This document shows, piece after piece, positions 35,669 to 44,118 of a stretch of DNA of 64,000 nucleotides; positions within the stretch are counted from its first letter, which is position 1; the number at the start of each line of letters is the position of its first letter. The notes beneath the pieces are model-generated. The model was not told where the DNA came from, did no database searches, and was given only the letters and a program-made list of their open reading frames with translations. The position numbers were made by a program, and so were the translations under genes. This DNA is from CAG-791 sp963605745 (GTDB lineage: Bacteria > Bacillota > Clostridia > Lachnospirales > Lachnospiraceae): contig CAVCWT010000010.1 of NCBI GenBank assembly GCA_963605745.1, positions 13,826 to 77,825 of the forward strand. The letters run 5' to 3'.

Positions 35669-36889
35669 TCAGTGCCTCCCAAATTTACGGAATACCTCAT
35701 ACAGGCAGGCAAAGATCGCCAGGATGATAATGATGCCGACAATTCCCCACACGGTCTGTGTCTCTACGGTGACACGAAAGCTCGAGGAATTCGAGGTTTC
35801 GGAGGCGGCGGCCTTCATGGTGACAACATAGTCGCCGCTGATGGCGGTCTGTGCAGGCGTCACATAGGCAGTGACCTCTTTGGTTGCACCGGCCTCGAGG
35901 CTGTCGATGGTGCTCTCGGAGAACTCAACGGTCCAGTCAGTGGGAGCGGAGGCCGTCAGGTTGATGTCAGTCAGATCGACATTGCCGTCGTTTTTAACCT
36001 CCAGAACAACGGAGGTCTTCTTGTTGGTCTTGGCTGTGAAGGAGAGCGTCTCGTTCTGTGTCGTCATGGAGATGGCATATTTGCCGGTGATGGTGACCTT
36101 CAGATCCATCGTCAGCGTCTCATTGGCGGATGTTGCGGTGATGGGGATGACGTACTCTCCGGCATCAACATTCTCGGAAGGCGTTACCTTGACGGTAAAG
36201 CTGGAGCTGGATGCTCCCTCAACGTCAATGGCAGATACACTGGTGGATCCGTCAGAGGCTGTGTAGGTCACGGTCCAGCCGTCCGGTGCGTCAGCGCTCA
36301 TGGCATAGGACTGATCCTCGGTGGAGTTGTTGGTCAGCGTGGAGGAGAAGGAGAAGGAAGTGCCGACTGCGCCTTCCTGGTCTTCATAATCTGTCTCCAT
36401 GGTGCTGGCACCGAGGTTCAGCTCCGTAACATTCAGATTCAGAGTGATGGACGCACTCTTGGAGGAGCCTTTTGCATACAGAGTGATCGCATAATCACCG
36501 TCCTTGGCATCCTCGGGAACAGTCACGTTGTAGGTGACAAGGCCGTCGTTTAAACCGTTCTGGACATAGGTGCTGGACACGGTATGGCTGTTGCCCTGGA
36601 AATAGCCCTCAAAGCCGTCCGGGAGCTTCGAAGAGGAGAGCTCCACTGCTTCGCCGGTTCCGGAGTTGGCAAAGTCCAGAGAAAAGCTGACAGAACTGCC
36701 GGCCTTTACCGAAATGCCGGGGTAGTCGGTGCTCATGGTGAGGCCGGACGAAATGACGGTCTGGGTAACCGCAGTATCGGTCTCGGCGGCCATGCTGACA
36801 AAGGATGTCAAGGGCGTTGCCAGAAGGAGCGCAGAGGTCGCAATGGCGACTCCGGCCCGCTTGAACGGGTTGCAGGTGTTGCTGGTCAT
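35669..36889 (-). CDS. Secreted NEW3/CARDB-type beta-sandwich surface protein with C-terminal anchor
   Basis: The 406-residue protein has a signal peptide (hydrophobic stretch ending at about residue 34), then three repeated beta-sandwich units of about 110 residues with the NEW3-like pattern G-x-Y-x-V/I-T (for example KDGDYAITLYAKG, DAGEYVIPITATS, ISGDYVVTMKAAA), and ends with one membrane helix (WGIVGIIIILAIFACLYEVF) and basic residues. This is the COG1470-type organisation. It is the first gene of a set with the ABC-2 ATPase and permease and may bind a ligand or organise the transporter at the surface. GGGAGG precedes the ATG. Function is inferred only from architecture. Confidence 0.78.
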   Translation of the reverse strand: MTSNTCNPFKRAGVAIATSALLLATPLTSFVSMAAETDTAVTQTVISSGLTMSTDYPGISVKAGSSVSFSLDFANSGTGEAVELSSSKLPDGFEGYFQGNSHTVSSTYVQNGLNDGLVTYNVTVPEDAKDGDYAITLYAKGSSKSASITLNLNVTELNLGASTMETDYEDQEGAVGTSFSFSSTLTNNSTEDQSYAMSADAPDGWTVTYTASDGSTSVSAIDVEGASSSSFTVKVTPSENVDAGEYVIPITATSANETLTMDLKVTITGKYAISMTTQNETLSFTAKTNKKTSVVLEVKNDGNVDLTDINLTASAPTDWTVEFSESTIDSLEAGATKEVTAYVTPAQTAISGDYVVTMKAAASETSNSSSFRVTVETQTVWGIVGIIIILAIFACLYEVFRKFGRH

Positions 36890-36925
36890 AGTGAATTACC
36901 TCCCTGTTGGATGATTTAGCAGCGG

Positions 36926-36985
36926 GGTTAAAAGGTCCAACGATGGGGAGAGCATGCTCTCGTTCGAAGGTTGGACGGTGAACCC
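36926..36985 (+). repeat. Nested hairpin upstream of the NEW3 gene
   Basis: GGTCCAAC pairs with GTTGGAC, flanked by GGGTT/AACCC, and encloses the perfect palindrome GAGAGCATGCTCTC. On the minus strand it lies within 100 bases upstream of the NEW3 start, in the expected leader. It shares the nested style of the other intergenic elements but no clear sequence. Confidence 0.55.
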
Positions 36986-37093
36986 TGCATCTTTTCAATA
37001 CAACAGGATGGTAATTGGAAAATGTGACGGATCTGTCATGGAAATGTGACGAAAGTGTGTTGGGGCGCCTGATCAGGTGCGTGAACACACTGA

Positions 37094-37408
37094 TCAGGCA
37101 GAACGAGTGGGAGAGGATTCGAGGTTATCCAGAGGATCGGAAACGGTTGCAGCAGAATATAATTCGAATGGATCAATGTCGATGCAGTTGGAAGGATCGT
37201 GATTTCCGGAAAGATCCCATGCAGCAGTTCCATTCATCACAGTAAGCTTGTCATGAAAAAAGGAGTCATCCGAGAGCACAGAAAAAATGCCTCCGGCTGC
37301 AATCATAAGTTTTACATCATATAGACGGATATGCCCGTCGGAGAAATAGACATATATGTTTTGGTTAGGGGCGGGGATTGCCTGAACAACAACAGGGTAA
37401 TAGTTCAT
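37094..37408 (-). CDS. DUF2442 family protein
   Basis: The 104-residue protein shows the DUF2442 pattern: PAPNQNIYVYFSDGHIRLYDVKLMI near the start and GTAAWDLSGNHDPSNCIDIDPFELY later. AAAGGAG precedes the ATG at 37408. It follows a DUF4160 gene by 24 bases. The two families are often neighbours and have been suspected to act as a toxin-antitoxin-like pair, but this is not proven here. A charged C-terminal tail of about 15 residues extends past the usual end. Confidence 0.8.
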   Translation of the reverse strand: MNYYPVVVQAIPAPNQNIYVYFSDGHIRLYDVKLMIAAGGIFSVLSDDSFFHDKLTVMNGTAAWDLSGNHDPSNCIDIDPFELYSAATVSDPLDNLESSPTRSA

Positions 37409-37432
37409 AGAGATTCTCCTTTCTGCAGAAAT

Positions 37433-37693
37433 TCAAAGCGGAGCAATTTGAATGAGTGGCTGAGCATTTTTTGCCAGTTCCCAATTCTGCATCAGTTCAT
37501 CGCGGTGTAATTCATTCCATGCGAGCAATAATTTTAGCTGACGAGCAGGAAGCGCACCTTGAATAACGCAGCCCTCCTGAATATCAACAATGCACTTGTT
37601 ATCTGCGTACTCAGCATGAAAATGCGGGGGATTATGATCACTGTAGTACATGGTGATTTTATTCCGCGAAACAAAGAAATCGGTGGCATACAT
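37433..37693 (-). CDS. DUF4160 family protein
   Basis: The small protein (86 residues from ATG 37693) contains the defining DUF4160 block ITMYYSDHNPPHFHAEY and the following CIVDIQEGCVIQG, with a helical C-terminus ending in QLKLLLAWNELH. The start is uncertain. ATG 37693 has GGAGG only two bases upstream, and an in-frame TTG at 37708 is the longer option without a clear site. It pairs with the DUF2442 gene downstream on the same strand. A family A hairpin element begins 31 bases beyond its start. Confidence 0.8.
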   Translation of the reverse strand: MYATDFFVSRNKITMYYSDHNPPHFHAEYADNKCIVDIQEGCVIQGALPARQLKLLLAWNELHRDELMQNWELAKNAQPLIQIAPL

Positions 37694-37723
37694 AACCTCC
37701 GGTCGCAAGCACGGTTGTTTTTA

Positions 37724-37886
37724 TGTATCTGTTTAGCACCTGGCGATTTCAACATGAATCGGCCGCTTGTGGACGGATTCATGATTGAAATTGACAGGTG
37801 GGCAAGGAGCGGAGCTCCTCTGCCCAGCCACATCGAGGTTTTCCGAAGGAAAATCGAGATGGGTGCTAAACAGTTACGTTTTTATA
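37724..37886 (+). repeat. Multi-hairpin element, family A, complete copy
   Basis: This is the clearest copy. The outer stem is GTTTAGCACC (37731-37740) with GGTGCTAAAC (37862-37871). Hairpin 1 (about 37736-37799) has ATTTCAA-ATGAATC arms closing on GATTCAT-TTGAAAT. Hairpin 2 is GGGCA-AGGAGC/GCTCCT-TGCCC. Hairpin 3 (37832-37860) is TCGA-GG-TTTTCC/GGAAAA-TCGA. After the right arm comes GTTACGTTTTT. Together they would fold as a four-way junction. It lies between the divergent DUF4160 and HelD-like genes. Confidence 0.85.
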
Positions 37887-37929
37887 AGTATAACAATGCT
37901 GTCACAAATATACCAATGCAGATTCATGC

Positions 37930-37935
37930 TATAAT
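37930..37935 (+). promoter_or_regulatory. Extended -10 promoter for the HelD-like gene
   Basis: TGCTATAAT is an extended -10 box ending 72 bases before the chosen start codon. No convincing -35 is seen 17 bases upstream. Confidence 0.55.
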
Positions 37936-38007
37936 GACAGGATGAATTTCATTTCAGATAGTGTCCCACCGTGCCTGTTGCTGACGTGGGAAATTACGAG
38001 GAACATC

Positions 38008-40140
38008 ATGGATCAAAACATATTCAACAAAGAGCAAGAGCATCTGACCGGGATTTATCGCAAGCTCCGGGAAATGGATGCCGAACTGGAAAAGGACATT
38101 GCCGCATTAAATGAAAAGGCGGTGGAAGAGAAGGCCGACATTCTCACGAACATTCGCTATGACACGGCGGATGACGAGGTGCGGACCGAATCCTACGGTG
38201 AAATCGAGACCTGGAACCGCTACATTGACACCTACAACATCCAGTCCGGTGCCATGACGGAAAAACAGAAAAAGATTAAATTGCTGTTAGAGTCGCCGTA
38301 TTTTGCCAGGGTGCGGCTGCAGTTCGCACCGGATGAGGAGCCCGAGGACTATTATATCGGGCGCAGTGCCATCTCAGAGAACGGCTATGATCAGCTGATC
38401 GTGGACTGGAGATCGCCGATTGCAGAGACCTATTACAATCAGGACAACGGCAGGACCTCCTATGAGGTGGATGGCCGCAAGATTTCGGTGGACCTGCTGC
38501 TGCGGCGCCAGTTCGATCTGGAGCACGACGAGCTGAAGGCGTATTTTGACACGCAGCTGGCCATTGAGGATCCGATGCTGATCGCCTCCCTTTCCCGCCA
38601 GCACAGCGACAAGATGCAGGCCATCACTGTCACCATTCAGAAGGAGCAGAATGCGGTCATTCGCTATTCGGACGTTCCGGTCCTTCTCGTAAACGGCATT
38701 GCGGGCAGCGGCAAGACATCCGTCCTGCTGCAGCGCATCGCGTTCCTTTTCTATCACCAGAGGAAAACGCTTCGGCCGGAGCAGGTCTATCTGATCACGC
38801 TGAATCCGGTGTTCCGCCAGTACATCGACAACGTGCTGCCGGACATGGGTGAGCGCAACCCCAATACGCTGACCTGGACGGAGTTCCTGCAGATGGTGCA
38901 CGATCCCATTCCGGACCCCGGCCTTGATACGAAGGCAGAGAGCCTGGAGCGAATCGATGCTGCCCTGCAGACCTTTACCTTTGAGACGGCGGACCTGAAC
39001 CCCATCGACCAAAAGGGCAGAATGGTCCTGAACACGGACCGCATTCTGGAGATTCTGCAGCAAAGTGAAGGCAAGATCCCCGCAGGTGTCCGGCTGATCC
39101 AGGTTACCGTCGAGGAGCTCCTGGACGAGGCCAAGCGCGCTCTTCACAGGAAGCGGGCAAAAGGCGAAACAGAAGACGACCGCTATACCAGCGATGACGA
39201 TGAGGCAGAGCAGCAGGCAGAAGAGACTGCAGAAACGGCCGGAATCGATGAATCCTCGGCTACTCCTATGGATGAACGGGAGGAGAACCGCATTCAGAAC
39301 AATTACGGCGGTGCCTTCAAGATGATCCGTGAATGCGGGTGGCTGAACATCGAGCACATCGGCCAGCGGATCCTTGGCAAAAAGAAGCTGACCTCCATCG
39401 AGTGGTTCTACCTGCACATGGCGCTGACAGGTGAATGTGACCGCACGGCGCGGTATGTGTGCATCGATGAGGTGCAGGACTACACCAAGGCACAGCTGAT
39501 GGTGTTCGCACGTTATTTTGTCAACGCTAAATTCATGCTCCTGGGCGATGAATTCCAGTCAATCCGCGAAGGGAATGTGGCCTTTTCTGAAATTCACGAG
39601 CTGTTCCGGGAAAAGGGCAAGGAAACGGTAGAACTGCCTTTGCAGACGAGCTACCGTTCCTCTCCGGAAATTACGGCCCTGTTCGCAGGAATCCTTCCTG
39701 CAAAAAAACGACTCCAGGCCCAGTCCGTACAGCGGCCGGGGACAGAGCCCTGCCTCATTGCGGCTGCCTCAAAGGAGGAATGGCTGCAGCACCTGGTAAC
39801 TGCGATTGAGACGCAGAGCAAGGAACCGGGCATCACGGCGATTGTCTGCGCAGATAAAAAGAGCCTCGACCGGGTTCGTGCAAAGCTCCAGACCGTCATG
39901 GGCGAGAACACGCCCCACATCGTCGGCAAGGAGGAGTCTATCCCGAAGAGCGGAGCGATTCTTATCACCCTGGCGTACGCAAAAGGACTTGAGTTCGACC
40001 ACGTGATCCTGCCGGATGCCGATGAGAAGACTTATCCGGAAGGCGAGCTGCCTTGCCATCGCCTGTATACGGCGATCTCGAGAGCAACGCAGTCGATCAC
40101 GATCCTGAGCTGCGGAGCGATGAGCCCGATTCTGAAATGA
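38008..40140 (+). CDS. HelD-like superfamily 1 helicase / RNA polymerase-associated ATPase
   Basis: The 710-residue protein (ATG 38008 behind GAGGAA) begins with a long coiled region (EQEHLTGIYRKLREMDAELEKDI), as in HelD, followed by YYIGRSAI and LIVDWRSPIAETYY, which are diagnostic of this family. Walker A G230-IAGSGKTS begins the ATPase part. Later come CIDEVQDYTKAQL, GDEFQSI, TSYRSSPEI and LAYAKGLEFDHVILP, motifs II to V of UvrD-type enzymes, and AISRATQSI at the end. HelD releases stalled RNA polymerase from DNA or clears it of bound factors. An acidic insert near residues 390-430 is low complexity. An in-frame extension to 37942 has no ribosome-binding site. Confidence 0.9.
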   Translation: MDQNIFNKEQEHLTGIYRKLREMDAELEKDIAALNEKAVEEKADILTNIRYDTADDEVRTESYGEIETWNRYIDTYNIQSGAMTEKQKKIKLLLESPYFARVRLQFAPDEEPEDYYIGRSAISENGYDQLIVDWRSPIAETYYNQDNGRTSYEVDGRKISVDLLLRRQFDLEHDELKAYFDTQLAIEDPMLIASLSRQHSDKMQAITVTIQKEQNAVIRYSDVPVLLVNGIAGSGKTSVLLQRIAFLFYHQRKTLRPEQVYLITLNPVFRQYIDNVLPDMGERNPNTLTWTEFLQMVHDPIPDPGLDTKAESLERIDAALQTFTFETADLNPIDQKGRMVLNTDRILEILQQSEGKIPAGVRLIQVTVEELLDEAKRALHRKRAKGETEDDRYTSDDDEAEQQAEETAETAGIDESSATPMDEREENRIQNNYGGAFKMIRECGWLNIEHIGQRILGKKKLTSIEWFYLHMALTGECDRTARYVCIDEVQDYTKAQLMVFARYFVNAKFMLLGDEFQSIREGNVAFSEIHELFREKGKETVELPLQTSYRSSPEITALFAGILPAKKRLQAQSVQRPGTEPCLIAAASKEEWLQHLVTAIETQSKEPGITAIVCADKKSLDRVRAKLQTVMGENTPHIVGKEESIPKSGAILITLAYAKGLEFDHVILPDADEKTYPEGELPCHRLYTAISRATQSITILSCGAMSPILK

Positions 40141-40157
40141 GAGCAGAGTTTACTGGT

Positions 40158-40318
40158 TGCCGGCGACAGGGTGGCGGCAGAATGTCCGGCTGCAGGGCCT
40201 TTCGCAAGCCTTGGTACTTGCGAGTGTCCTTTGCGAGCTTAGTACCACTAGGTCTTGCGAACGGAGACGAGAGTCGTCCCTGCAGCGGACATCTCCGCCA
40301 GGACCCGTCGTCGGCAAC
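40158..40318 (+). repeat. Approximately 160-base imperfect hairpin containing motif C
   Basis: Left arm TGCCGGCGAC...GTCCGGCTGCAGGG pairs with right arm CCCTGCAGCGGAC...GTCGTCGGCA over about 40 positions with bulges. The apical part folds further: TTCGCAAG-GGTACT with AGTACC-CTTGCGAA. The right arm contains a 25-base motif (40283-40307, GCGGACATCTCCGCCAGGAC core) found again at 42889-42913 and in varied form at 63618. It fills the 197-base gap between the HelD-like gene and a small gene. Confidence 0.75.
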
Positions 40319-40337
40319 AGGCAAGATGGGAGGTAGT

Positions 40338-40634
40338 ATGTTTTTTTTCCTGCAGAAACGAGTAACGCTTGCCGATGGCGGCAAGGAGGAGATTGCACGT
40401 AAGGAGCAGCAGCTAAAGGATGCCGGGATTCGGACGAATTCCTGGTCGACCGGTGCGCCCCTTGTGATCAGCGGTCCGCAGATGAAAACGGCGGATTGGG
40501 CAGATGGCCATTATGTGAACCACGAGGAGGAGCGCAAGGTCTACCACCTGGAGGTTGCAGTGAAGGACCAGTACCGCGCGATGAAGATTCTCATGGGCGA
40601 GGATGCGGCACTGGGAGAAGATTTTATCAAGTGA
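40338..40634 (+). CDS. Small protein of unknown function
   Basis: The 98-residue frame starts at ATG 40338 with GGGAGG five bases upstream, which supports real translation. The product is charged, with an N-terminal beta-like segment (FFFLQKRVTLADGG), a helix KEEIARKEQQLKDAG, and a C-terminal helix ending GEDAALGEDF. There is no signal peptide or membrane helix. I do not recognise a family. It lies 74 bases before the nth gene and could be co-transcribed with it. Codon use resembles neighbouring genes. Confidence 0.6.
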   Translation: MFFFLQKRVTLADGGKEEIARKEQQLKDAGIRTNSWSTGAPLVISGPQMKTADWADGHYVNHEEERKVYHLEVAVKDQYRAMKILMGEDAALGEDFIK

Positions 40635-40708
40635 GGATGGCAGCTGCGAATTTCGTTTACGAAACGGTGAGTGGTGTATGGCCGGTTATTTGGTAAACGC
40701 TGTATGAG

Positions 40709-41392
40709 GTGACTGCAGCAAGGGTAGAAATCGTGGATAAAAAGGAACTGGCTCTCGCTGTGATCGAGAGGCTGAAAACGGAATATCCGGATTCCGGGTG
40801 CTCGCTGGATTACAAGGATGCCTGGCAGCTGCTGGTGAGTGTGCGCCTTGCGGCGCAGTGCACCGATGCCAGAGTCAACGTAGTTATGGCGGATCTGTTA
40901 AAGGTCTATCCGAGCGTGGCAGCACTTGCTGCGGCGGAGCCGGAGGAGATCGAGGAGATTGTGCGCCCCTGCGGCCTTGGCAGGTCCAAGGCAAGGGACA
41001 TCAGTGCCTGCATGCGCCTGCTGCATGAGCAATATCAGGATATCGTACCGGACACAATGGATGAGCTGCTGGCACTCCCCGGCGTTGGGCGAAAGAGCGC
41101 CAATCTGATCCTGGGAGACATCTACGGGAAGCCTGCCATTGTTACGGACACGCACTGCATTCGGCTCTGCAATCTCATCGGCCTTGTGGATGACACAAAG
41201 GACCCAGGCAAGGTGGAAAAGGCTCTGTGGCAAATCATTCCTCCAAAGGAGGGCAACCAGCTCTGCCACCGGTTCGTGGACCACGGAAGAGCCGTCTGCA
41301 TTGCCAGAAGGCCCCAGTGCGACAAATGCTGCCTGGCCGATGTGTGCAGGCACGGAAAAGAGCAGGCACACCAGAGGGATTGTGTGAAATAA
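40709..41392 (+). CDS. nth: Endonuclease III (DNA glycosylase/AP lyase)
   Basis: The enzyme removes oxidised pyrimidines and nicks the abasic site. The 227-residue sequence has the helix-hairpin-helix LPGVGRKSAN with the catalytic lysine, VTDTHCIRLCNLIGL with the catalytic aspartate, and the iron-sulphur loop C-x6-C-x2-C-x5-C (CIARRPQCDKCCLADVC). Start is GTG 40709 or, equally possible, GTG 40733, which gives a length closer to the family and follows AAGGG. Every catalytic residue is present. The gene stands in a DNA-handling stretch downstream of the HelD-like gene. Confidence 0.94.
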   Translation: MTAARVEIVDKKELALAVIERLKTEYPDSGCSLDYKDAWQLLVSVRLAAQCTDARVNVVMADLLKVYPSVAALAAAEPEEIEEIVRPCGLGRSKARDISACMRLLHEQYQDIVPDTMDELLALPGVGRKSANLILGDIYGKPAIVTDTHCIRLCNLIGLVDDTKDPGKVEKALWQIIPPKEGNQLCHRFVDHGRAVCIARRPQCDKCCLADVCRHGKEQAHQRDCVK

Positions 41393-41454
41393 AGGTGACG
41401 ATTTATCAATGTGGCAAAACAGATACCAAAATCAGCTGAAGAGGGGAGTTGTCA

Positions 41455-42864
41455 GTGGACAACAATTTATTTTCTGATATGTATCAGGATCTTTATGGAA
41501 ACAACAAAAAAGCCGGGAAAAACGAGAAGTCTTCAAATGGGCTGGCCGGTGGCGAAAACGATTCTTCGAAAACGAGCATAAATAGCGATTCTGCAGCCAA
41601 ACCGGGCTCCGCAGCTAAACCAGGCGCTGCAGCTCCCAGCTCTGCAGACCGTATGCGATCCTCTGTGGATGCCATGGATGAAGCGATGAAGGCTTTGCAG
41701 GAAATGGAGGTCAAGCTGCGCAAGGAAAACCTGGACAAGCTGATGGCCTTAACACCCTACCTTTCCGGAAAGCAGAATTCCATTCAAAACGCCAACAAAG
41801 GATCCGGCACAGAGGCCGGACAGGGCGGAGCTGCCGCAGAGAACGGGGAGCAGAATGAGGCACAAAGGAAGAAAATAATGAATCCTGAAGAAAGCAGCTC
41901 TTTGGAGTCCTCGTCACAGAAAACGGAACAGAAGATGGAAGAGAAAACAGAGCAGAGCATGGCACAGGAACAGACTGAACCGGAGACTGATCCCATGGAG
42001 GATCTGAATGAACTCATCGGTCTTTCCGGGATCAAGCACGACGTAAAAGAGCTCTATGATTTTACCAGAATTCAAAAGCTCCGCAAGGAGGCTGGGATGA
42101 AGACCGTTCCTGTCTCCATGCATCTCGTATTCACAGGGAATCCCGGAACCGGCAAGACTACCGTGGCCAGAATTCTCGCAAGATTATATAAACAGATCGG
42201 TGTCTTATCCAAAGGCCAGCTCGTCGAATGCGACCGCTCGGGACTGGTGGCAGGGTATGTTGGCCAGACAGCGGTGAAAACCCAGAAAAAGATTGAAGAG
42301 GCCATGGGCGGCGTTCTCTTTATTGATGAGGCCTATTCCCTGGCGCGTAATGTTGAGAACGGGACCGACTTTGGCCAGGAGGCCATCGATACGCTGCTGA
42401 AAGCCATGGAGGATCACCGAGAGGACTTTGTCGTGATCGTCGCCGGTTACACCGGCCCCATGGAGACATTCATTCAGTCCAATCCGGGCTTAAAGAGCCG
42501 CTTTAACAAGTTCATTGAATTCCCGGATTATACTGTGGATGAGCTGCTGCAGATCTTTGACCTTAACTGCAGCAAATACCAGTATATTCCGGATCCGGAG
42601 GCAAGAGACCAGGTAAAAACCCTGATCATGCTCCAGAAATCGAAAACTCCGGAGAACTTTGCCAACGCAAGAGCCGTACGGAACCTGTTCGAGACCATCA
42701 TTACGAACCAGGCAAGGCGGGTTGCTCAGCTCGAAAAGCCAACCGTAGAGGAAATGCAGCGGATCATGCTGGAGGATCTGCGGGACGAAGAAACGGATGA
42801 GGTGTTGGCTGCGAATGTCACGGATACAAAAACAACGACAGATTCCACCAATGGAGCAATATAA
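41455..42864 (+). CDS. AAA+ ATPase of the CbbX/SpoVK type
   Basis: The GTG start at 41455 has GAGGGGAG upstream at good spacing, giving 469 residues. The first 175 or so residues are low complexity: a Lys/Asn/Ala/Ser-rich stretch with PGSAAKPGAAA repeats, a short helix (MDEAMKALQEMEVKLRK) and a Glu/Gln-rich segment. The AAA domain follows with LNELIGLSGIKHDVKEL, Walker A GNPGTGKTTV, Walker B GVLFIDEAYSL and an arginine-finger region SRFNKFIEF. Proteins of this group remodel partner complexes such as rubisco or sporulation and secretion factors. The partner here is not evident; the next genes encode a PAP2 phosphatase and the pilus set. Confidence 0.83.
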   Translation: MDNNLFSDMYQDLYGNNKKAGKNEKSSNGLAGGENDSSKTSINSDSAAKPGSAAKPGAAAPSSADRMRSSVDAMDEAMKALQEMEVKLRKENLDKLMALTPYLSGKQNSIQNANKGSGTEAGQGGAAAENGEQNEAQRKKIMNPEESSSLESSSQKTEQKMEEKTEQSMAQEQTEPETDPMEDLNELIGLSGIKHDVKELYDFTRIQKLRKEAGMKTVPVSMHLVFTGNPGTGKTTVARILARLYKQIGVLSKGQLVECDRSGLVAGYVGQTAVKTQKKIEEAMGGVLFIDEAYSLARNVENGTDFGQEAIDTLLKAMEDHREDFVVIVAGYTGPMETFIQSNPGLKSRFNKFIEFPDYTVDELLQIFDLNCSKYQYIPDPEARDQVKTLIMLQKSKTPENFANARAVRNLFETIITNQARRVAQLEKPTVEEMQRIMLEDLRDEETDEVLAANVTDTKTTTDSTNGAI

Positions 42865-42888
42865 AACAGGAATGACATTGCGCCCTCA

Positions 42889-42913
42889 CAGCGGACATCT
42901 CCGCCAGGACCCG
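42889..42913 (+). repeat. Motif C, isolated copy
   Basis: These 25 bases are identical to 40283-40307. The long partner arm of the 40.2 kb copy is missing; here only CAGC/GCTG can pair around the motif. It lies in the 94-base gap before the PAP2 gene. Confidence 0.7.
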
Positions 42914-42958
42914 CTGATTGGCTGATGTGTGGACAGCGATGCAGCAAGAACATAAGAG

Positions 42959-43465
42959 ATGCGAAACAGAAACTACGAGGAATTCTACAATAGAATGACA
43001 GAAGGGATCCGCCAGAGCCAGGGCGGCGTACGGATTCTGCAGGGAACCGACCGGGTACTGCGCTATGTGATGGAGATCTTCTATCCGGTATTCCTTGTGT
43101 GGCAGCTCTTTTGCGCAGGCCTGCAGGAGACGCTGCCTTATGTGGTGATCCCGGGGGCGGCATTCGTTATTTTCAGTCTGATCCGCAGTAAAATCGATCG
43201 AAAGCGACCGTACGAGGAGTGGGACATTGAGCCTTTGATTCACCGGGACGGAACCGGGCACTCGATGCCGAGCCGCCATGTGTTCTCCGCGGCGATGATC
43301 GCCATGTGCGCACTGCGGGCGAACCCGGTGCTGGGAATGATCTGCCTGATCTTATCTGCCGTGATCGCGGGCTGCCGGGTACTGGGCGGAGTCCATTACC
43401 CGGAGGATGTGATCGCAGGATATGCGGTCGGCGTGGCAGCAGGAGCACTGCTGCTGATGATGTGA
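42959..43465 (+). CDS. PAP2 family membrane phosphatase
   Basis: The 168-residue membrane protein has the three PAP2 active-site motifs in adapted form: RSKIDRKRP (arginine where the consensus has the first lysine), MPSRHVFSA, and CRVLGGVHYPEDV with the catalytic histidine. About four helices surround them. Members dephosphorylate lipid phosphates such as phosphatidic acid or undecaprenyl pyrophosphate at the membrane outer face. The start is at ATG 42959 with only a weak ribosome-binding site. It precedes the pilus-like gene set by 62 bases, and a shared transcript is possible. Confidence 0.85.
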   Translation: MRNRNYEEFYNRMTEGIRQSQGGVRILQGTDRVLRYVMEIFYPVFLVWQLFCAGLQETLPYVVIPGAAFVIFSLIRSKIDRKRPYEEWDIEPLIHRDGTGHSMPSRHVFSAAMIAMCALRANPVLGMICLILSAVIAGCRVLGGVHYPEDVIAGYAVGVAAGALLLMM

Positions 43466-43527
43466 CACGGAGCGAGGATCTGCCGGAGACACATTGTTCG
43501 AGTGACAAAAGGATATGAGGGAAAACC

Positions 43528-44118
43528 ATGAATCAGAACGGGAAGAGAAGACGCAGCGGGGAGCCTTTCGGCAGAATTAAAAGGCAGCTCCGGGACGAGC
43601 AAGGCATGATCGTTGCCATTGCCATCATGCTGACAGCCGTGATCGCGGCGACCATTCTGTTCGTTGTGATTCCGGGATATCAGCAGCACCTTCGGGATGC
43701 AAAGGTCGAGATGGATTCTACGAGCGTTGCGACAGCAAGAGACGTGGCCTCTATTACCTATCTGCAGGACGGGAATCCGGGGCTCGTCACTTACTATTAC
43801 GATGAGCTTAATCACAAGTGCCTCCCACTGGATGAGATCGATTCCATTCAGCCTTACGGGCGCAGCGAAGAGGCACAGAACCAAAAGGGCGAAACCGGCG
43901 CAAAGGGCGTTCCGAACCTTGGGGAGGATAACGGCGGAGCGCAGCTCATTGCCATTACCTTCAAGGACAATGAGATCCTCAACATTCGCTGGACTGGCAA
44001 GAAGTGTACCGTTCTCGATTATGATCTGATGACCGTAGAGGAGCACAATGCACTGACGACGAAACAGCTGGATGAGCTGGAAAAGGACAGACAGCGTTTG
44101 CAGGAGGAACAAGGATGA
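43528..44118 (+). CDS. Pilin-like single-pass membrane protein of a type IV pilus-like locus
   Basis: The 196-residue protein has a basic N-terminus, a glycine before the membrane helix (DEQGMIVAIAIMLTAVIAATILFVV) and a soluble C-terminal domain ending in a charged helix. The helix start looks like a prepilin site, but the expected glutamate at +5 is replaced by alanine, so processing is uncertain. It overlaps the prepilin peptidase gene by four bases (ATGA), which ties it to pilus assembly. I cannot match it to a named minor pilin. Confidence 0.65.
   Translation: MNQNGKRRRSGEPFGRIKRQLRDEQGMIVAIAIMLTAVIAATILFVVIPGYQQHLRDAKVEMDSTSVATARDVASITYLQDGNPGLVTYYYDELNHKCLPLDEIDSIQPYGRSEEAQNQKGETGAKGVPNLGEDNGGAQLIAITFKDNEILNIRWTGKKCTVLDYDLMTVEEHNALTTKQLDELEKDRQRLQEEQG

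Noticed and set aside
36211..36429. Open frames on the plus strand opposite the NEW3 gene
   Set aside because: They are antisense to a well-supported gene, with arginine/serine-rich composition typical of shadow frames.
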